The notes beneath the pieces are model-generated. The model saw only the letters and a list, made by a program, of their open reading frames with translations, did not search any database and was not told where the DNA came from. The position numbers and the translations under genes are program-made. Positions 30,880 through 40,026 of a stretch of 64,000 nucleotides of DNA are shown in pieces. The stretch comes from Achromobacter spanius. GTDB taxonomy: Bacteria; Pseudomonadota; Gammaproteobacteria; Burkholderiales; Burkholderiaceae_B. Location of the stretch: positions 1,860,001-1,924,000 of the forward strand of contig NZ_CP034689.1 in the NCBI RefSeq assembly GCF_003994415.1, given 5' to 3'. Numbering within the stretch: position 1 is the stretch's first letter; each line of letters begins with the position of its first letter.

Positions 30880-32073
30880 ATGACAGACAAGACTCCCGCT
30901 ACCGATCCGGTCGTTCAAACGGCCGCCCCGGGCGCAAGCGCGCCCGCATCGGCCCCGGCCGATCCCGTCAAGGCCCGTCCGGCCAAGCGCGGCAATGGCC
31001 CCTTGGTCACCGCCCTGATAATCGTCATCCTGCTGGCCGTGGGCCTGGGTTATGCGCTCTGGAAACAACGCACCCAGTTCGTGTCCGCCGGGCGCGAGGT
31101 GGCTTCCCGTATCGACACCCTGACCGCCGACGTCGCACAGGCACGCAAGGACACGCGCGAAGCGCTGGCCTTGGCCCAGGCGCAAGCCGGCCGCGTGGGC
31201 GAGCTTGAAGACACCGTCCGCGAAACGCAAAGCCAATACAACGCGCTGCAACTGGCCTGGCAGAACTTCAATGACAGCGCCAGCGATGAACTGCTGGCCA
31301 ACGACGTTGAGCGACTTCTGACCATTGCCAATCAGCAATTGCGCCTGGCCGGCAACGTCTCCAACGCCATCGTTGCGCTGGAAACCGCGCAATCGCGTCT
31401 GGCGCGTGCCGACCGCCCGCGTTTCTCCAGCCTGCAGCAAGCCATCAACGGCGACCTGGACCGCCTGCGCGCGGTGTCCACGGTGGATATCCCCGCCCAA
31501 TCCGCACGCATCGAACGCCTGGTGGCGCTGGTGGGCAAGGCGCCGCTGCTGGTGCCCGATGCCGTGGCGCCGGGCGTGGCCGCCGCTGGTGAAGCCCAAC
31601 CGGCTGCCGCACCCGCGCCCGCCATTGATCCGCAAGCCGGCCTGCCCGCCGACGCGCCGTGGTGGCAGCGCTGGCGTGCCGAGGTCGTCTCCTGGCCCGG
31701 CCGTGCCGGCTCGGCACTGGCCCAGGAACTGGGCGGCTTGATCACCATTCAGCGCGTTGACGAACCCGCCGCGCTGCTGCTGTCGCCAGAACAGGCCGAC
31801 CAGGTGCGCGGCACGCTGCGCCAGCGCCTGCTGACCGTTCAATTGGCCATGCTGATGCGTCAGCCTGCCATCTGGAAGAGCGAGCTCGACAACGTGGGCG
31901 TGACCTTGTCCAAGTATTTTGACAGCCGCTCCCCCGACACCGTCGCCGCGCAAACGCTGGCACGCGAGTTGGCCCAGACCGACATCGCCGTGCGCATGCC
32001 TGATGTGGCCGACAGCTTGAACGCCGTGGCCGCCTTGCGCGCCGCGGGCTTCAAGACTAGCGAGCAGGACTGA
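30880..32073 (+). CDS. hemX: HemX-like membrane protein of the haem operon
   Basis: A 397-residue membrane-anchored protein. A cytoplasmic Ala/Pro-rich tail (1-40) precedes one transmembrane helix (TALIIVILLAVGLGYALW), then a periplasmic coiled coil (TADVAQARKDTREALALAQA, about 75-110) and a soluble domain. Annotated by homology as uroporphyrinogen methyltransferase-like HemX, but it lacks the methyltransferase motifs and is probably a scaffold. The ATG at 30880 follows GTC; no strong Shine-Dalgarno is seen. It is coupled with hemY (5 bp apart). Confidence 0.85.
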   Translation: MTDKTPATDPVVQTAAPGASAPASAPADPVKARPAKRGNGPLVTALIIVILLAVGLGYALWKQRTQFVSAGREVASRIDTLTADVAQARKDTREALALAQAQAGRVGELEDTVRETQSQYNALQLAWQNFNDSASDELLANDVERLLTIANQQLRLAGNVSNAIVALETAQSRLARADRPRFSSLQQAINGDLDRLRAVSTVDIPAQSARIERLVALVGKAPLLVPDAVAPGVAAAGEAQPAAAPAPAIDPQAGLPADAPWWQRWRAEVVSWPGRAGSALAQELGGLITIQRVDEPAALLLSPEQADQVRGTLRQRLLTVQLAMLMRQPAIWKSELDNVGVTLSKYFDSRSPDTVAAQTLARELAQTDIAVRMPDVADSLNAVAALRAAGFKTSEQD

Positions 32074-32078
32074 ACCTT

Positions 32079-33698
32079 ATGCGTACCTGGTTCTGGACAC
32101 TGCTGCTCGCCGTCATCGCCGTCGCCCTGGCGGTGGTGCTGCGCTCGCATTCCGGCAACGTGCTGTTGCTGGTCTGGCCGTGGCGCATCAACATGTCGCT
32201 CACGCTGGCGGTGCTGCTGATCGTGGCAACCTTCATCGTGCTTTATGTGGGGCTGCGTCTTCTGGCGTGGCTGCTTGCCATTCCGGACCGCGTTCGCGTG
32301 TGGCGCGGCAAGCGTGCGCAGGCGCGCGACCATGAATTGCTGGAACGCGGCTGGATCGGCCTGCTTGAAGGCCGCTACGCCGTGGCCGAGAAAGATCTGA
32401 CCAAGCTGCTCGACCAGACCAAGGTGCAGACGCGCCGCGTGCTGGCGGCCTTGTCGGCGGCGCGTGCCGCGCACGGCTTGGGCGAGTTCGATCGCCGCGA
32501 CCGTCTGCTTGCCACCGCGCAAGAGCAGGCTGGCACGGACCCGGGCATGGTTGAAGCCGCCGCAACGGTGTCGGCCGATATGCTGCTGGACCAGGGCCGT
32601 CCCGAACGCGCGCTGGCGGTGCTTGCGCCCCTGGCTGACGGCGGCGCTCGCCACCTGCACACGATGCGCCTGCTGCTGCGCGCACACACCGCGCTGCATC
32701 ACCATGAACAAGTCTTTACCCTGGCTCGGGGCCTGGTGCGCCGCAATGCGCTGGCCCGCTCCGAAGCCGATGCGCTGATCGACGCTTCCGGCGCGGCGCG
32801 TTTGCGCGCAGCCGCCCATGGCGACGCCTGGCGCGCCATCTGGAAAGACTTGAAAGCCGAAGAGCGCCTGCTGCCCGACGTCGCCTTGTCCGGTGCGGCT
32901 GCCTTTGATGCCGCTGGCGAAGCCAACGAAGCGGCGCGCGTGCTGGAAGCCGCCATTGCCGTCAAGTTCAATCCGACCTTGGTGGCGGCTTACGCCCGCT
33001 GTGAAGCCGAGCAGGTGTCGCGCCGTCTGGCCAAGGCCGAGACATGGCTGCAGCAGCGCCCGACCGACCCCGACCTGCTCACCGCATTGGGCATGCTCTG
33101 CCTGAACGGCCAGTTGTGGGGCCAGGCCGAACGGTACCTGTTGCGCAGTCTCAGCCGGCGCAGCGATGCACAAACGCACGCCTTGCTGGGTAGCCTGTAT
33201 GACCGCCTTGACCGGCCTGCTGACGCAATGCGGCACTGGCGCCTGGCAACCGCCGCCAGCATGGCGCTGCCGGTACTGGCCGCCGACGGCGCGCTGCCCG
33301 CCGCGGATACCGGCTCAGACCCGTATCGTGTAGACGCCGAAGGCGGCTATGCGGTGGGCTTGTCTGACACGGATGGCGACGCCGATATCGCTGGCGATTA
33401 CCTGCCGCTGCCGCCCGCCGTGGCGGCCTCGGCCTCTGATTACGTGCTGGACCCGGATGCCCGCGTCAGCCGCGACCAGCGCGACCGCGCGCTGGCGCCC
33501 GAAGACGCGCCGCTGGCTGGCGGCACGTCCGACATTGACGAGTACTTCGACAGCGCCCCGATTCCGGCGGCGGCTTTCGATGATCCCGTGCCCACGTATT
33601 CGCAGGCGCCTGCCACCAGCCCGAAGCCCGCGCCCGCCCCGGCGTCGGCCCCCGTGCCGGCGACCAAGCCGCCGTTCAAGGACGACGGCTCGCTTTGA
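32079..33698 (+). CDS. hemY: HemY-like TPR membrane protein of the haem operon
   Basis: A 539-residue protein of the HemY family. Two N-terminal helices (TLLLAVIAVALAVVL and the LTLAVLLIVATFIVLYVGLR region) precede TPR-like helical repeats from about 90 to 400 (for example GLLEGRYAVAEKDLTKLLDQ). The C-terminal ~130 residues are Ala/Pro/Asp-rich and disordered. The role in haem synthesis is not enzymatic; proteobacterial HemY is an assembly factor, not the Bacillus oxidase of the same name. The ATG is 5 bp after hemX. Confidence 0.9.
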   Translation: MRTWFWTLLLAVIAVALAVVLRSHSGNVLLLVWPWRINMSLTLAVLLIVATFIVLYVGLRLLAWLLAIPDRVRVWRGKRAQARDHELLERGWIGLLEGRYAVAEKDLTKLLDQTKVQTRRVLAALSAARAAHGLGEFDRRDRLLATAQEQAGTDPGMVEAAATVSADMLLDQGRPERALAVLAPLADGGARHLHTMRLLLRAHTALHHHEQVFTLARGLVRRNALARSEADALIDASGAARLRAAAHGDAWRAIWKDLKAEERLLPDVALSGAAAFDAAGEANEAARVLEAAIAVKFNPTLVAAYARCEAEQVSRRLAKAETWLQQRPTDPDLLTALGMLCLNGQLWGQAERYLLRSLSRRSDAQTHALLGSLYDRLDRPADAMRHWRLATAASMALPVLAADGALPAADTGSDPYRVDAEGGYAVGLSDTDGDADIAGDYLPLPPAVAASASDYVLDPDARVSRDQRDRALAPEDAPLAGGTSDIDEYFDSAPIPAAAFDDPVPTYSQAPATSPKPAPAPASAPVPATKPPFKDDGSL

Positions 33699-33730
33699 AC
33701 ATTTCTTCAGACAAACAACAAGGTTGAATC

Positions 33731-34261
33731 ATGAGTCTTGATCGCGTCTCCCCTGGCAAGAAGCTGCCGGAAGACTTCAACGTCATCATCGAAATCCCCA
33801 TGAACGCCGACCCGGTGAAGTACGAGGTCGACAAGGACACGGGCGCGATTTTCGTTGACCGCTTCATGCTGACCGCCATGCACTACCCGTGCAACTACGG
33901 CTACATCCCGCAAACCTTGTCGGAAGACGGCGACCCCGCCGACGTGCTGGTTCTGACCCCGTTCCCGATCCAGATCGGCGCCGTGGTGCGCTGCCGCGCC
34001 ATCGGCGTGCTGGAAATGGACGATGAGTCGGGCGGTGACGCCAAGCTCTTGGCCGTGCCGATCGAAAAGCTGTACCCCCCGTACCGCAACATCAAGTCGT
34101 ACGAAGACCTGCCGACCGAAGACGTCGCCCGCATCCAGCACTTTTTCGAGCACTACAAAGATCTCGAAAAGGGCAAGTGGGTCAAGGTCAAGGGTTGGAA
34201 GGGCGTGGACGCCGCTCACGAAGAAATCGTGAACAGCGTCGAACGCTACAACAAGGCCTGA
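33731..34261 (+). CDS. ppa: Inorganic pyrophosphatase (family I)
   Basis: A 176-residue soluble enzyme that hydrolyses pyrophosphate. Family I signature DGDPADVLVLTP near residue 65, TGAIFVDRFMLTAMHYPCNY, YPPYRNIKSYEDLP and a KGWKGVDAAH C-terminus are visible. The ATG at 33731 has AAGGTTG upstream. It lies 32 bp after hemY and is convergent with the IclR-type gene; the two stop codons abut with no spacer (TGA/TCA). There is no terminator between them. Confidence 0.96.
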   Translation: MSLDRVSPGKKLPEDFNVIIEIPMNADPVKYEVDKDTGAIFVDRFMLTAMHYPCNYGYIPQTLSEDGDPADVLVLTPFPIQIGAVVRCRAIGVLEMDDESGGDAKLLAVPIEKLYPPYRNIKSYEDLPTEDVARIQHFFEHYKDLEKGKWVKVKGWKGVDAAHEEIVNSVERYNKA

Positions 34262-35098
34262 TCAGGCTTTGGTCCGCGCCGGTGCTGCACCGGCCGGGGC
34301 CCTGATGCGGCGTGGCCGCGACGGCATGATGCCGATCGCCGCCGCGCCGTTGCTTTGTGGGGCTTGCAGGTTCTGCGACACCTCGGCCGCCGCCACCTGG
34401 ATGCGCGCCTGCAATACCTCCAGGCGCTGTGGCGACGTATGCGCCTGGGCGGCAATGAACACCAGGCTGCCCACCACTTTTTGCTCGGGGCTGAAGATGG
34501 CCGCGCCGATCCCCATCAGGCCGCGGTCGACCTCGCCGTGCGACACACACACGCCCGCCGTGCGCAGCCGTTTCAGGTTGGCGCGGAATTCGTCCCAGTC
34601 TTCGCCCAGGCCGGCCTCGCGGATTTCGGCCGCGTGCCACAGCATCAGGTTGCGCAACTGGTAGGGCGGCAGGTTCGCCAGGATAGGCTTGGCCGTGGCG
34701 CCCCGGAACATGGGAAAGGGCCGGCCGCGCGCGTAGCTCGATTCGATGGAGTTGTCGGTCCAGTAGCGGTCCACGCACATGACCTTGTCGCCGTAATAGC
34801 TGCACAACATCAGGTTGGCGTGCAGTTCGTCGCCCGTGGCGCGCATGACTTCGCGCGCGGCGCGCATCAAGGGATCATGCTGGCGCAGATGGCGGTCCAG
34901 TTCGATGATGCGTGAACCCAGCACATAGGCGCCGCCCGCCGTGGGCGCCAGCAGCCCGCTTTCGGTCAATGACTTCAAATACCGATACGCCGTGGCGCGC
35001 GAGCAATCCAGATGCGCCATGACGTCCTCCTGGAACGCGGCGGTGGTGTCGTCGCGAAAAAGGTCGAGTATGGACAGCATGCGATCGGGAGTGCTCAT
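34262..35098 (-). CDS. IclR-family transcriptional regulator
   Basis: A 278-residue regulator. The N-terminal winged helix (MLSILDLFRDDTTAAFQEDV through HLDCSRATAYRYLKSL) precedes the IclR effector domain (about 80-250). Such proteins bind small carboxylates or aromatics and control catabolic operons. It is the last gene of a leftward unit that includes a short-chain dehydrogenase and an ABC binding protein, so it very likely regulates this cluster. The C-terminal tail is Arg/Pro-rich. The 16-bp gap to the upstream SDR gene supports an operon. Confidence 0.88.
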   Translation of the reverse strand: MSTPDRMLSILDLFRDDTTAAFQEDVMAHLDCSRATAYRYLKSLTESGLLAPTAGGAYVLGSRIIELDRHLRQHDPLMRAAREVMRATGDELHANLMLCSYYGDKVMCVDRYWTDNSIESSYARGRPFPMFRGATAKPILANLPPYQLRNLMLWHAAEIREAGLGEDWDEFRANLKRLRTAGVCVSHGEVDRGLMGIGAAIFSPEQKVVGSLVFIAAQAHTSPQRLEVLQARIQVAAAEVSQNLQAPQSNGAAAIGIMPSRPRRIRAPAGAAPARTKA

Positions 35099-35113
35099 TG
35101 CTTCGGGACGTGC

Positions 35114-35875
35114 CTAGTGAATGTGGAAGCCGCCGTTGACGTCGACCACGATGCCGGTTGAATACGAGGACAGGTCCGAGGCCAGGAAGAGTATGGCTTG
35201 CGCCACTTCGGCGGGTGAGCCGAAACGTTGCAGCGGAATGCCCTGTTTGAGTTCTTGTTCCCAATTTTCGCCGAATTTTCCCAGCGTCATGTCGGTTTCA
35301 ATAATGCCCGGCGCCACGCAGTTGGCGCGCACGCCGCGCGGGCCCAATTCGCGCGCCAGCGCTTTGGTGAAGCTGATGACCCCGCCCTTGGACGCCGCGT
35401 AATGCGAACCGCCCAGCAGCCCGCCGCCGCGCAAGGCGGCGGTGGACCCCAGGTTGACGATGGCCGGTTGCCGCGTGCTCTCCAGCAGCGCGGGCAGGGC
35501 GGCATGCGTCACGTTGTAGGTGCCGGTCAGGTTGACGTCGACCATGCGGCGGAATTCATCTTCGGGCAAATCCCAGATGCGTGTGGCGGCGACGATGCCG
35601 GCGTTGTTGACCAGCACGTCGATGCCGCCCAGAGCCGCGTTGGCCAGTTCCAGGGCAGCCTCGCACGAGACGCCGCGCGAGACGTCGCAGTGCAGGTTGA
35701 CGCGGCGATCGGTCAGCGCGCTGGCGCCGCCCTCGGGGTAGGCGTAGTCCAGCACCGCGACGCTGGCGCCCTGCGCAAGAAACAGGTCGACGACCGCCGC
35801 GCCGATGCCACGGGGGTTGGCGCCCCCCGTGACCACGGCGCGCTTGCCAGCCAAGAGCGACAGCGCGCCGTCCAT
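35114..35875 (-). CDS. Short-chain dehydrogenase/reductase (leftward arm)
   Basis: A 253-residue classical SDR. Cofactor loop TGGANPRGIGAA (N-terminal), NNAG region (LVNNAGIVAA), catalytic Ser in NLGSTAALRGG, YAASK (Tyr and Lys), and the C-terminal NG GFHIH end. NAD(P)-dependent oxidation of an alcohol or 3-oxoacyl reduction is possible; the substrate is unknown. The ATG at 35875 overlaps the stop of the binding-protein gene (TGATG). The longer frame to 35965 is not needed. Partner SDR on the other arm is only distantly similar. Confidence 0.9.
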   Translation of the reverse strand: MDGALSLLAGKRAVVTGGANPRGIGAAVVDLFLAQGASVAVLDYAYPEGGASALTDRRVNLHCDVSRGVSCEAALELANAALGGIDVLVNNAGIVAATRIWDLPEDEFRRMVDVNLTGTYNVTHAALPALLESTRQPAIVNLGSTAALRGGGLLGGSHYAASKGGVISFTKALARELGPRGVRANCVAPGIIETDMTLGKFGENWEQELKQGIPLQRFGSPAEVAQAILFLASDLSSYSTGIVVDVNGGFHIH

Positions 35876-37086
35876 CACGACTTCACCAGCGAGCAGCCGC
35901 CTTCCTTGAGCGGGCGGAACGCCTGTTCGGCCGGAATCTTGCGCACCAGCTTGTAGTAGTCCCAATCGCGCTTGGATTCAGACGGCTTCTTGACCTGGAA
36001 CAGGTACAGGTCGCGCATGATGCGCCCGTCTTCACGGATGCGTCCGTTCTCGGTCATGAAGTCGTTGATGGGGGTCTCGTGCATCTTCTTCAGCACGGGT
36101 TCCGACGCATCCGAGCCGGCGGCCTTGATGGCGTTCAGGTAGTGCATCGTGGCGCTGTAGTTGCTGGCCTGCACCATCGACGGCATGCGGCCGGTGCGCT
36201 TGAAGTAGCGTTCGGACCACTGGCGCGCCTTGTCGTCCTGGTCCCAATAGAAGGGCTCCACCAGGTTCAGGCCCTGCGCGTATTCCAGCCCCACGCTGCG
36301 CACGTCGACGATGCTCATGAAAAGCGCCGCCACGCGTTGCTTGCTGCCCATGATGCCGAATTCGAACGCCTGCTTGATGCTGTTGATGGTGTCGCCGCTG
36401 CCGTTGGCCAGGCCGATGACCTGCGCTTTCGATGCCTGCGCCTGCAACAGGAACGACGAGAAGTCCGAGCTGGCGATGGGGTGGCGCACACTGCCCACCA
36501 CTTGCCCGCCCTTGGCCTTCACCACGGCCATGGCGTCGCGTTCCAGCGAATGGCCGAAGGCGTAGTCGGATGTGATGAAGAACCAGCTCTTGCCGCCGTC
36601 TTCGATCACGCCATTGGCCACGCCGGTGGCGTAGGCATAGGTGTCGTAGGTCCAGTGCATGCCGTTGGGCGAACACGCCTTGCCCGTCAGGTCGGCCGAG
36701 CCCGCGCTGGTGAAGATCACCACGCGCTTCATCTGGCGGGTCAGGTCCTGTACGGCCAGGGCGATGGCCGAGTTGGGCACATCCAGAATCAGGTCCACCT
36801 TGTCGTTCTCGTACCAGCGGCGCGCGACCGACACCCCGATGTCCACCTTGTTCTGATGGTCTGCCGAGATCACTTCGATGGGCTTGCCCAGCACGGTGCC
36901 GCCGAAATCCTCAACTGCCATCTTCACGGCCTCGACGCCAAACTTGCCGGACAGGTCCGCCATCATGCCGGACTGGTCGCCCAGCACGCCGATCTTCACG
37001 ACATCGTCCGATACCTGCGCCATGGCGGGCACGGACAGGGCGCCCAACACGCAGGCGGCAAGGCTGTTCTTGAAACGGGTCTTCAT
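35875..37086 (-). CDS. ABC transporter periplasmic binding protein, branched-chain amino-acid type
   Basis: A 403-residue periplasmic protein with a Sec signal (FKNSLAACVLGALSVPAMA, cleavage near 23). The mature part is a two-lobed type I fold (GVLGDQSGMMADLSGKFG, then SADHQNKVDIGVSVAR). Members of this family (LivJ, HmgJ-like) bind amino acids, amides or aromatic acids. A broad ligand pocket is implied, not named. The permease and ATPases are on the opposite arm of the cluster, so this protein works with the fused permease at 40027. The SDR and IclR genes follow. Confidence 0.93.
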   Translation of the reverse strand: MKTRFKNSLAACVLGALSVPAMAQVSDDVVKIGVLGDQSGMMADLSGKFGVEAVKMAVEDFGGTVLGKPIEVISADHQNKVDIGVSVARRWYENDKVDLILDVPNSAIALAVQDLTRQMKRVVIFTSAGSADLTGKACSPNGMHWTYDTYAYATGVANGVIEDGGKSWFFITSDYAFGHSLERDAMAVVKAKGGQVVGSVRHPIASSDFSSFLLQAQASKAQVIGLANGSGDTINSIKQAFEFGIMGSKQRVAALFMSIVDVRSVGLEYAQGLNLVEPFYWDQDDKARQWSERYFKRTGRMPSMVQASNYSATMHYLNAIKAAGSDASEPVLKKMHETPINDFMTENGRIREDGRIMRDLYLFQVKKPSESKRDWDYYKLVRKIPAEQAFRPLKEGGCSLVKS

Positions 37087-37185
37087 GGGGTGTCTCCTTG
37101 GGGGCTAGTTCTTTTGCGCGCCGCCCTGTGCCGGGCGGTCATGCGGGTTAGTGCAGGGTCTTGCAGGGTTGAAAAGCCGGTCGGC

Positions 37186-37584
37186 CTATTCCAGCGTCTG
37201 GCCGGCGTAGGCGTCGATGAACAGATTGGGCTTGAGGAAAAAGCTGAGCACCAGCGCGCCGTTGGGCGCGCGAGCCACGTGCTGGTTGCCGCGCGGACGC
37301 CACACATAGTCGCCCGCGCAGACCTCGCCTTCGGCGTCCACGATGGAGCCTTCCAGCACATAGGTTTGTTCCACTTCCACGTGTTCGTGCAGCGGCAGTT
37401 CGGTGCCGGGCTGCCAACGGAACAGGGCGGTCAGCAGGCCGCTTTCCTTGTCCTGCATCAGCACCTTCATGTCGATGCCTTCCACCTGCGTGGGCTTCCA
37501 GGGCAGCTCGGCCACTTTCAGGAAGCGCGATGCCAATGGCGGCAGCGCATTGGCCGCGGGGCAGCCGGGGGTTTCAAGGGCCAT
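37186..37584 (-). CDS. Cupin-domain protein
   Basis: A 132-residue single-domain cupin (ELPWKPTQVEGIDMKVLMQD ... GTELPLHEHVEVEQTYVLEG). The metal-binding set is HEHVEVEQTYVLEG for His-His-Glu and a second-motif GDYVWRPRGNQH. Typical roles are ring-opening dioxygenases, isomerases or anti-sigma-type sensors. It is the first gene of the leftward arm, immediately next to the divergent promoter, which suggests a catabolic function in the cluster. The binding-protein gene begins 99 bp downstream of its stop. Confidence 0.88.
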   Translation of the reverse strand: MALETPGCPAANALPPLASRFLKVAELPWKPTQVEGIDMKVLMQDKESGLLTALFRWQPGTELPLHEHVEVEQTYVLEGSIVDAEGEVCAGDYVWRPRGNQHVARAPNGALVLSFFLKPNLFIDAYAGQTLE

Positions 37585-37607
37585 GATTGTCTCCTAGCCA
37601 TTACTCG

Positions 37608-37620
37608 TTATCGAAGATAA
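37608..37620. promoter_or_regulatory. Candidate operator in the divergent promoter region
   Basis: TTATCGAAGATAA, a near-perfect 13-bp dyad (TTATC/GATAA), in the 174-bp interval between the leftward cupin and rightward SDR genes. It is a plausible site for the IclR-type regulator, but no consensus is known for it. Confidence 0.35.
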
Positions 37621-37758
37621 AGCAAGAATCTTGTTATTGAGCGTTTAAAAATAGTCGCGTATATTGAGATTGATGTCAACTTTGTTTTTGCAGCCGAAAA
37701 GCAAGGACGACACAGGCCGGACCTAGAGATTCGGTGCATATAAAACAAGGAGACAAGC

Positions 37759-38538
37759 TTGAAACACGACTATCTGGACCAGACGTTCGGTCTGGCGGGA
37801 CGCGTCGCGCTGGTAACGGGCGCGGCACGGGGGCTGGGCTACGCCATTGCCGAAGCGCTGGGCCGAGCGGGTGCAAGGGTGGTGGTCAACGACCTGTCGC
37901 AAGCTGCCTGCGACACGGCCGTTGCCAGCCTGGCGGCGCAGGGCATCGCGGCCCATGGCGTGCCTTTCGACGTGGCGGATGCCGGCGCGGTCGCCGACGC
38001 AGTGGCTCAGTTGGAAAACGCGGGCCTGGCCATTGACGTGTTGGTCAGCAACGCCGGCAATCAAAATCGCAAACCCGTGGTCGAGATGACGCCCGCCGAA
38101 TGGCAGGCGTTGCAGAACGTGCATGTGAACGGCGCCTTCCATTGCGCGCGCGCCGTGCTGCCGGGCATGGGCAAGCGCGGCTTTGGCCGCATTGTGCTGA
38201 TGTCTTCCGTGGCGGGGCAGGCCACCATGCCCAACATTGCGGCCTACGCCACCGCCAAGGGCGCCATCGCTGCGTTCACGCGCGCCTTGGCCGTGGAATA
38301 CGGCGCCAGCGGGGTCACCTGCAACGCGCTGGCGCCGGGTTTCGTACGCACCGATTTCACGCAAGGCCTGCAAGACAACCCGCAGTTTCAATCGTTCCTA
38401 TCTACATCGGTGCCGGTGGGCCGCTGGGCCACTCCGGAAGATGTCGCGCCCGCCGTGGTGTATCTGGCCTCGAAGGCCGCTTCGTTCGTCAACGGGCATG
38501 TCCTGGCGATCGACGGCGGCCTGTTGGCCCGCATGTAA
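37759..38538 (+). CDS. Short-chain dehydrogenase/reductase (rightward arm)
   Basis: A 259-residue classical SDR starting with TTG at 37759, supported by AAGGAGA seven bases upstream. Cofactor motif TGAARGLGYAIAEAL, NAGNQNRKP, catalytic Ser in VLMSSVAGQATM, and YATAK. Best likened to gluconate 5-dehydrogenase/3-oxoacyl reductase types; the substrate is not deducible. It is the first gene of the rightward operon and shares the divergent promoter with the cupin. The ATPase gene follows 10 bp later. Confidence 0.9.
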   Translation: MKHDYLDQTFGLAGRVALVTGAARGLGYAIAEALGRAGARVVVNDLSQAACDTAVASLAAQGIAAHGVPFDVADAGAVADAVAQLENAGLAIDVLVSNAGNQNRKPVVEMTPAEWQALQNVHVNGAFHCARAVLPGMGKRGFGRIVLMSSVAGQATMPNIAAYATAKGAIAAFTRALAVEYGASGVTCNALAPGFVRTDFTQGLQDNPQFQSFLSTSVPVGRWATPEDVAPAVVYLASKAASFVNGHVLAIDGGLLARM

Positions 38539-38548
38539 GAGGCCCATC

Positions 38549-39319
38549 ATGACGACCCCAAGCACCCAAGCGGTTCTATCCGCCCAGGGGCTGGTCAAGC
38601 GCTTTGGCGGCTTCAATGCCGTCGACGGCGTGACCCTTGCCCTGCACGAAGGCTCCATCCACGCCCTGATCGGCCCCAATGGCGCCGGCAAGACCACCTG
38701 CTTCAACCTTCTGACCAAGTTCCTGACGCCCGATGAAGGCGTCATCCACTACCGAGGCCGCGACATCACGGCGCTGGCGCCGGAACAGATCGCGCGCCTT
38801 GGCATCGTGCGCTCATTCCAGATCTCGGCGGTGTTCCTGGGCCTGACCGTGCTGCAGAACATGCGCGTGGCGCTGATGCGCCAGCATGGCGACGGCATGC
38901 GCTTCTGGCGTAGCCGGCGCAGTGTGGACCACCTGAACGAACGCGCGATGGAACTGCTGGACGCGGTCGGCCTGGCCAACCTGGCGGACGCGACGGCGGC
39001 TCTTTTGCCTTACGGCCGCAAGCGCGCGCTTGAAATCGCGATGACGCTGGCGCTGGACCCCGAGATCATGCTGCTGGACGAACCCATGGCTGGCCTGGGC
39101 CAGGAAGACGTGGTCCGCATCACGGCGCTGATCCGGCGCGTGTCGGTCAAGCGCAGCATCCTGATGGTTGAGCACAACCTGTCCGTGGTGGCGGATCTGT
39201 CCGACACCATCACCGTGCTGGCGCGCGGCGCCGTGCTGGCGCAGGGCGACTACGCGGCGGTGTCGCGCGACGAACGCGTCATCACCGCGTACATGGGTTC
39301 GGACGAGGAGGCGCACTGA
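38549..39319 (+). CDS. ABC transporter ATPase (LivG type)
   Basis: A 256-residue ATPase of the branched-chain amino-acid class. Walker A GPNGAGKTT (about 43-51), Walker B EIMLLDEPMAGLG; the signature region LLPYGRKRALEIA is the LivG-specific variant of LSGGQ. The ATG at 38549 gives the standard length; the frame open upstream is only the SDR out-of-frame overlap. It lies within the rightward operon and pairs with the LivF-type gene directly after it (1 bp gap). Confidence 0.94.
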   Translation: MTTPSTQAVLSAQGLVKRFGGFNAVDGVTLALHEGSIHALIGPNGAGKTTCFNLLTKFLTPDEGVIHYRGRDITALAPEQIARLGIVRSFQISAVFLGLTVLQNMRVALMRQHGDGMRFWRSRRSVDHLNERAMELLDAVGLANLADATAALLPYGRKRALEIAMTLALDPEIMLLDEPMAGLGQEDVVRITALIRRVSVKRSILMVEHNLSVVADLSDTITVLARGAVLAQGDYAAVSRDERVITAYMGSDEEAH

Positions 39320-39320
39320 C

Positions 39321-40013
39321 ATGCTGGCGATCAAAGACCTTAACGCCTGGTACGGCGAATCGCACGTGCTGCATGGCGTGAACATCGACGTGAATCGGGG
39401 CGAGCTCGTCACCATCCTGGGCCGCAACGGCGCCGGCAAGACGACCACCTTGCGCGCCATCATGGGCATCATGGACAAGCGGCGCGGCTCCATTCGGCTG
39501 AACGGACAAGAAACCGTGGGCATGGCGCCGCACCGCATTCCGCGTCTGGGCGTGGTCTATTGCCCCGAAGAGCGCGCGGTGTTCCGCAGCCTGAGCGTCA
39601 CGGAAAACCTGATGCTGCCGCCCCGGCTGGCCGACGGCGGCATGTCGTTGGACGAGATCTACACGCTGTTTCCCAACCTGCGTGAACGCAGCGCCAGTTC
39701 CGGCGGCAACCTGTCGGGCGGCGAGCAGCAGATGTTGGCCATCGCGCGCATCCTGCGCACGGGCGCGCAATTGATCCTGCTGGACGAGCCCACCGAAGGC
39801 CTGGCGCCCGTCATCGTGCAGCAGATTGGTCAAGCCATCCGCACGTTGAAAGCGCGCGGCTTCACCATCGTGCTGGTCGAGCAGAACTTTCGCTTCGCGA
39901 CCAAGGTGGCCGACCGCCACTACGTCATGGAACACGGCTGCGTGGTGGATCAGTTGTCGGCGGATGAGGCGCGCCGCGATCCCGCCCGGATCGCACGCCG
40001 CCTGGGCGTCTGA
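39321..40013 (+). CDS. ABC transporter ATPase (LivF type)
   Basis: A 230-residue ATPase, second of the pair. Walker A LGRNGAGKTTTLRAIM, GVVYCPEERAVFRSLSVTENL, signature LSGGEQQMLAIARIL, and Walker B LILLDEPTEGLAP are intact. It begins 1 bp after LivG. The 13-bp gap to the permease gene, with AAGGAG in it, completes a tight operon for the importer. Confidence 0.94.
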   Translation: MLAIKDLNAWYGESHVLHGVNIDVNRGELVTILGRNGAGKTTTLRAIMGIMDKRRGSIRLNGQETVGMAPHRIPRLGVVYCPEERAVFRSLSVTENLMLPPRLADGGMSLDEIYTLFPNLRERSASSGGNLSGGEQQMLAIARILRTGAQLILLDEPTEGLAPVIVQQIGQAIRTLKARGFTIVLVEQNFRFATKVADRHYVMEHGCVVDQLSADEARRDPARIARRLGV

Positions 40014-40026
40014 AAGGAGAATTCCT

